A DNA stretch of 14,292 nt. Source: an uncultured Eubacteriales bacterium. Its GTDB lineage: Bacteria > Bacillota > Clostridia > Christensenellales > CAG-138. Under the pieces are notes generated by a model. The model had not been told where the DNA came from. It saw nothing but the letters and a program-made list of their open reading frames with translations, and did no database searches. Positions 12,985 through 14,292 of the stretch are shown in pieces (the stretch's first letter is position 1; each line of letters begins with the position of its first letter). Location: assembly GCA_900542615.1 (NCBI GenBank), contig UQOG01000043.1, forward strand, positions 1-14,292. Reading direction: 5' to 3'. Both the position numbers and the translations under genes were made by a program.

Positions 12985-13401
12985 ATACGCCAACAAAGCG
13001 AATATCCGCTTTCAAATAGGATACCCTTGTGAAAGCGACGCGGGCAACCATATTGGATTGCGCCAGCAAAAAGCATGGAGTTTGGTTCTTCCCATCTCTA
13101 TTATACCAGCAAAAGACATCCCTGCCTTTTGCCCGCGGCGATCGCTGTAACGAAAAAAGCATCCGGGGTCCCGCATGGAGGCCGCCTGCCGAGGCGTCTA
13201 CAGGGCCTCGCGGATCCGGAGCGCGGCGCCGGGTCCACGGCCTGCGCCGCCTCTTGCCTTAAACGTATCTCCCGCTTTCCCGCCCGAAGGCCATCCATTT
13301 TCTTTTGTATCCCGGCAGCCAACGCTTACGTTCCTACGTTTTCTTCCAGCCCTTCCCCATATTCCGGCGTTGACGTTCCCCGCATCCCCATGGGCCGGCC
13401 C
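12985..13401. other. Gene-free stretch between kdpD remnant and crp-like gene
   Basis: Open frames run through here on both strands but show no domain and no suitable ribosome-binding site. A small hairpin AAAGCG/CGCTTT lies at about 12996-13013. The left part (to about 13110) is AT-rich like the kdp remnant. The right part is very GC-rich and contains copy 2 of the direct repeat (13293-13335), so the composition border may mark the end of the kdp-derived DNA. Confidence 0.5.
13293..13335 (+). repeat. Diverged direct repeat flanking kdpDE, copy 2
   Basis: This is the partner of 11575-11617 (34 of 43 identical, no gaps, same orientation). It lies in non-coding DNA about 125 bp upstream of the crp-like start codon. 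Confidence 0.7.
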
Positions 13402-13430
13402 TTGCGTTGCCCGGGTATATTGGGTACAAT
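13402..13430 (+). promoter_or_regulatory. Promoter of the Crp/Fnr gene
   Basis: TTGCGT (13402-13407) and TACAAT (13425-13430, 5/6) are 17 bases apart. The inferred start near 13437 gives a short leader ending in the AAGGAGG site at 13446-13452. The -35 matches only in its first three bases, so an activator or a moderate basal level is possible. Confidence 0.6.
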
Positions 13431-13458
13431 GGGATTGAATGAGCCAAGGAGGATTTCT

Positions 13459-14136
13459 ATGCTGAATACTGCTGACGCCGCCCTGTTCGCCCAATCCTTT
13501 GCCCCCTGGAGCCGGCTTTCCCCTCAGGAGCAAACTTATTTGACGGAACATGCGGCCTCCGTGCACTACCAAAAAGGCGCCAACCTTCATAGCGGCGAGG
13601 CGGAATGCCTGGGCCTTTTGATCCTGAAAAGCGGCGCCCTGCGCACCTACCTGCTCTCCGAGGACGGCAGGGAGATCACCTTATACCGGATGGGGCCCGG
13701 GGAGGCCTGCGTATTATCCGCCTCCTGCGTGATCTCCGCCATCACCTTTGACGTACACATTGACGCGGAGGAGGATACCGAGCTCTTTTTGGTGGCCGCC
13801 CCCGCCTTCGCCACCCTGTCCCAGCAGAATATCTACGTGGAATGCTGGAGCTACCGGGTGGCTACGGAACGTTTTTCAGACGTGATCTGGGCCTTGCAGC
13901 AGGTGCTGTTCATGCGGATGGACCAGCGGCTTGCCGTCTTTTTATTGGACGCCCTTTCCCGCACCCAGGGGGATACCATCAAGATCACCCACGAACAGGC
14001 CGCCCGCTACATCGGCAGCGCCAGAGAGGTGGTGTCCCGTATGCTGAAATACTTTGCCGCCGAAGGCGTCGTGGAGGTGTCCCGGGGCTGGATCCGCGTC
14101 CTGGACCGGGAAAAGCTGCGCAAGCTGGCGGCGTAG
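13459..14136 (+). CDS. Crp/Fnr-family transcriptional regulator
   Basis: This 225-residue regulator starts at ATG 13459, six bases after AAGGAGG. The frame is open for another 128 codons upstream, but that part is non-coding repeat DNA. Residues about 20-115 form the cyclic-nucleotide-binding-like beta barrel (LLILKSGALRTYLLSEDGREITLYRMGPGE), followed by the long dimer helix (about 130-160). The helix-turn-helix is ITHEQAARYIGSAREVVSRMLKYFAAEGVVEVSRGWIRVLD (176-216). The cAMP-binding arginine-serine pattern of true Crp is not evident. Cysteines at 50, 84, 90 and 129 do not form the N-terminal Fnr iron-sulfur cluster pattern. The GEACVLSASC segment (81-90) is notable. The effector is unknown. 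No target operon is in the window. Confidence 0.85.
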   Translation: MLNTADAALFAQSFAPWSRLSPQEQTYLTEHAASVHYQKGANLHSGEAECLGLLILKSGALRTYLLSEDGREITLYRMGPGEACVLSASCVISAITFDVHIDAEEDTELFLVAAPAFATLSQQNIYVECWSYRVATERFSDVIWALQQVLFMRMDQRLAVFLLDALSRTQGDTIKITHEQAARYIGSAREVVSRMLKYFAAEGVVEVSRGWIRVLDREKLRKLAA

Positions 14137-14190
14137 GCTTTCTTTTTGTGGAGCAGGTCGCCCCTGGGGACCCCCGCGGGGGGGCGGCGG

Positions 14191-14239
14191 GCGCGCACAG
14201 CGCGCACAACCGTCCGGGCGGGGCCTTTGGCCCCGCCCG
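14191..14239. other. GC-rich hairpins downstream of the Crp/Fnr gene
   Basis: GCGCGC-ACA-GCGCGC (14191-14205) is followed by a perfect 11-bp stem CGGGCGGGGCC/GGCCCCGCCCG with loop TTT (14215-14239). No T-run follows either, so they are weak terminator candidates. The second hairpin stands directly before the 53-bp dispersed repeat, exactly as the 14-bp hairpin does at 1060-1094, although the two hairpin sequences differ. Confidence 0.55.
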
Positions 14240-14292
14240 CAGCTTGTCGAGAAACCTCTGACGAATAGAAGATCGCGGCCCTTTTAGGCTTT
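14240..14292 (+). repeat. Dispersed 53-bp repeat, copy 2 (cut by window end)
   Basis: This matches 1096-1148 at 50 of 53 positions in the same orientation. The match is still perfect at the last base of the window, so the repeat continues beyond it, probably into the hairpin series seen after 1148. Confidence 0.9.

Noticed and set aside
12920..13162. Upstream extension of the kdpD remnant as a real sensor domain
   Set aside because: The extension has no kinase, membrane or GAF pattern, changes composition part way, and contains the operator-like repeats.
13075..13458. N-terminal extension of the Crp/Fnr frame by 128 codons
   Set aside because: It runs over a promoter, a repeat copy and low-complexity GC-rich DNA; AAGGAGG and ATG at 13459 match the family N-terminus.

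Overview
The window reads as a piece of chromosome from a GC-rich, endospore-forming member of the Clostridia (Bacillota). The grounds are the adjacent spoIVFA/spoIVFB-type pair next to rodA and an RNase E/G gene, the purine-rich Shine-Dalgarno sites with frequent TTG and GTG starts, and a Firmicutes-type Crp/Fnr regulator. I cannot name a genus from the sequence alone. Most of the window is very GC-rich. The kdpDE remnant (about 11.67-13.1 kb) is visibly more AT-rich.

Layout. (1) 1-1013: the 3' end of tRNA-Gln(CTG), its terminator, and a YitT-family membrane protein on +. (2) 1014-1448: no gene; a block of hairpins and repeats, part of which recurs at the right edge. (3) 1449-7081, all on -: an orphan substrate-binding lipoprotein, rodA, a strong terminator, then spoIVFA-like, spoIVFB-like and rng. 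(4) 7082-9281: pgi on - and, divergently, a small membrane-anchored beta-sandwich protein on +. (5) 9282-11523 on -: a DEDDh exonuclease with a zinc-knuckle-like tail, a GNAT acetyltransferase, and a decayed XRE-family membrane regulator with two internal stops and a frameshift. (6) 11575-13335: an intact kdpE behind the 3' third of a kdpD that has lost its sensor part and phospho-accepting histidine, the whole lying between two diverged direct repeats. (7) 13402-14136: a Crp/Fnr regulator on + with its own promoter, followed by hairpins and a second copy of the repeat from region 2.

How the genes fit together. rodA is cell-wall elongation. SpoIVFA/SpoIVFB is the complex that processes pro-sigma-K in spore formers, and RNase G is RNA maturation. 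These are ordinary chromosomal neighbours in Clostridia. pgi is central glycolysis. The right half is a decay zone: two regulator genes are broken, and diverged repeats lie around them. I see no phage, CRISPR, toxin-antitoxin or transposase gene. The most unusual material is the multi-hairpin repeat element at 1057-1331 and the truncated kinase/intact regulator unit, which has a tandem 11-bp-phased operator-like site upstream. I do not see a clearly new multi-gene system.
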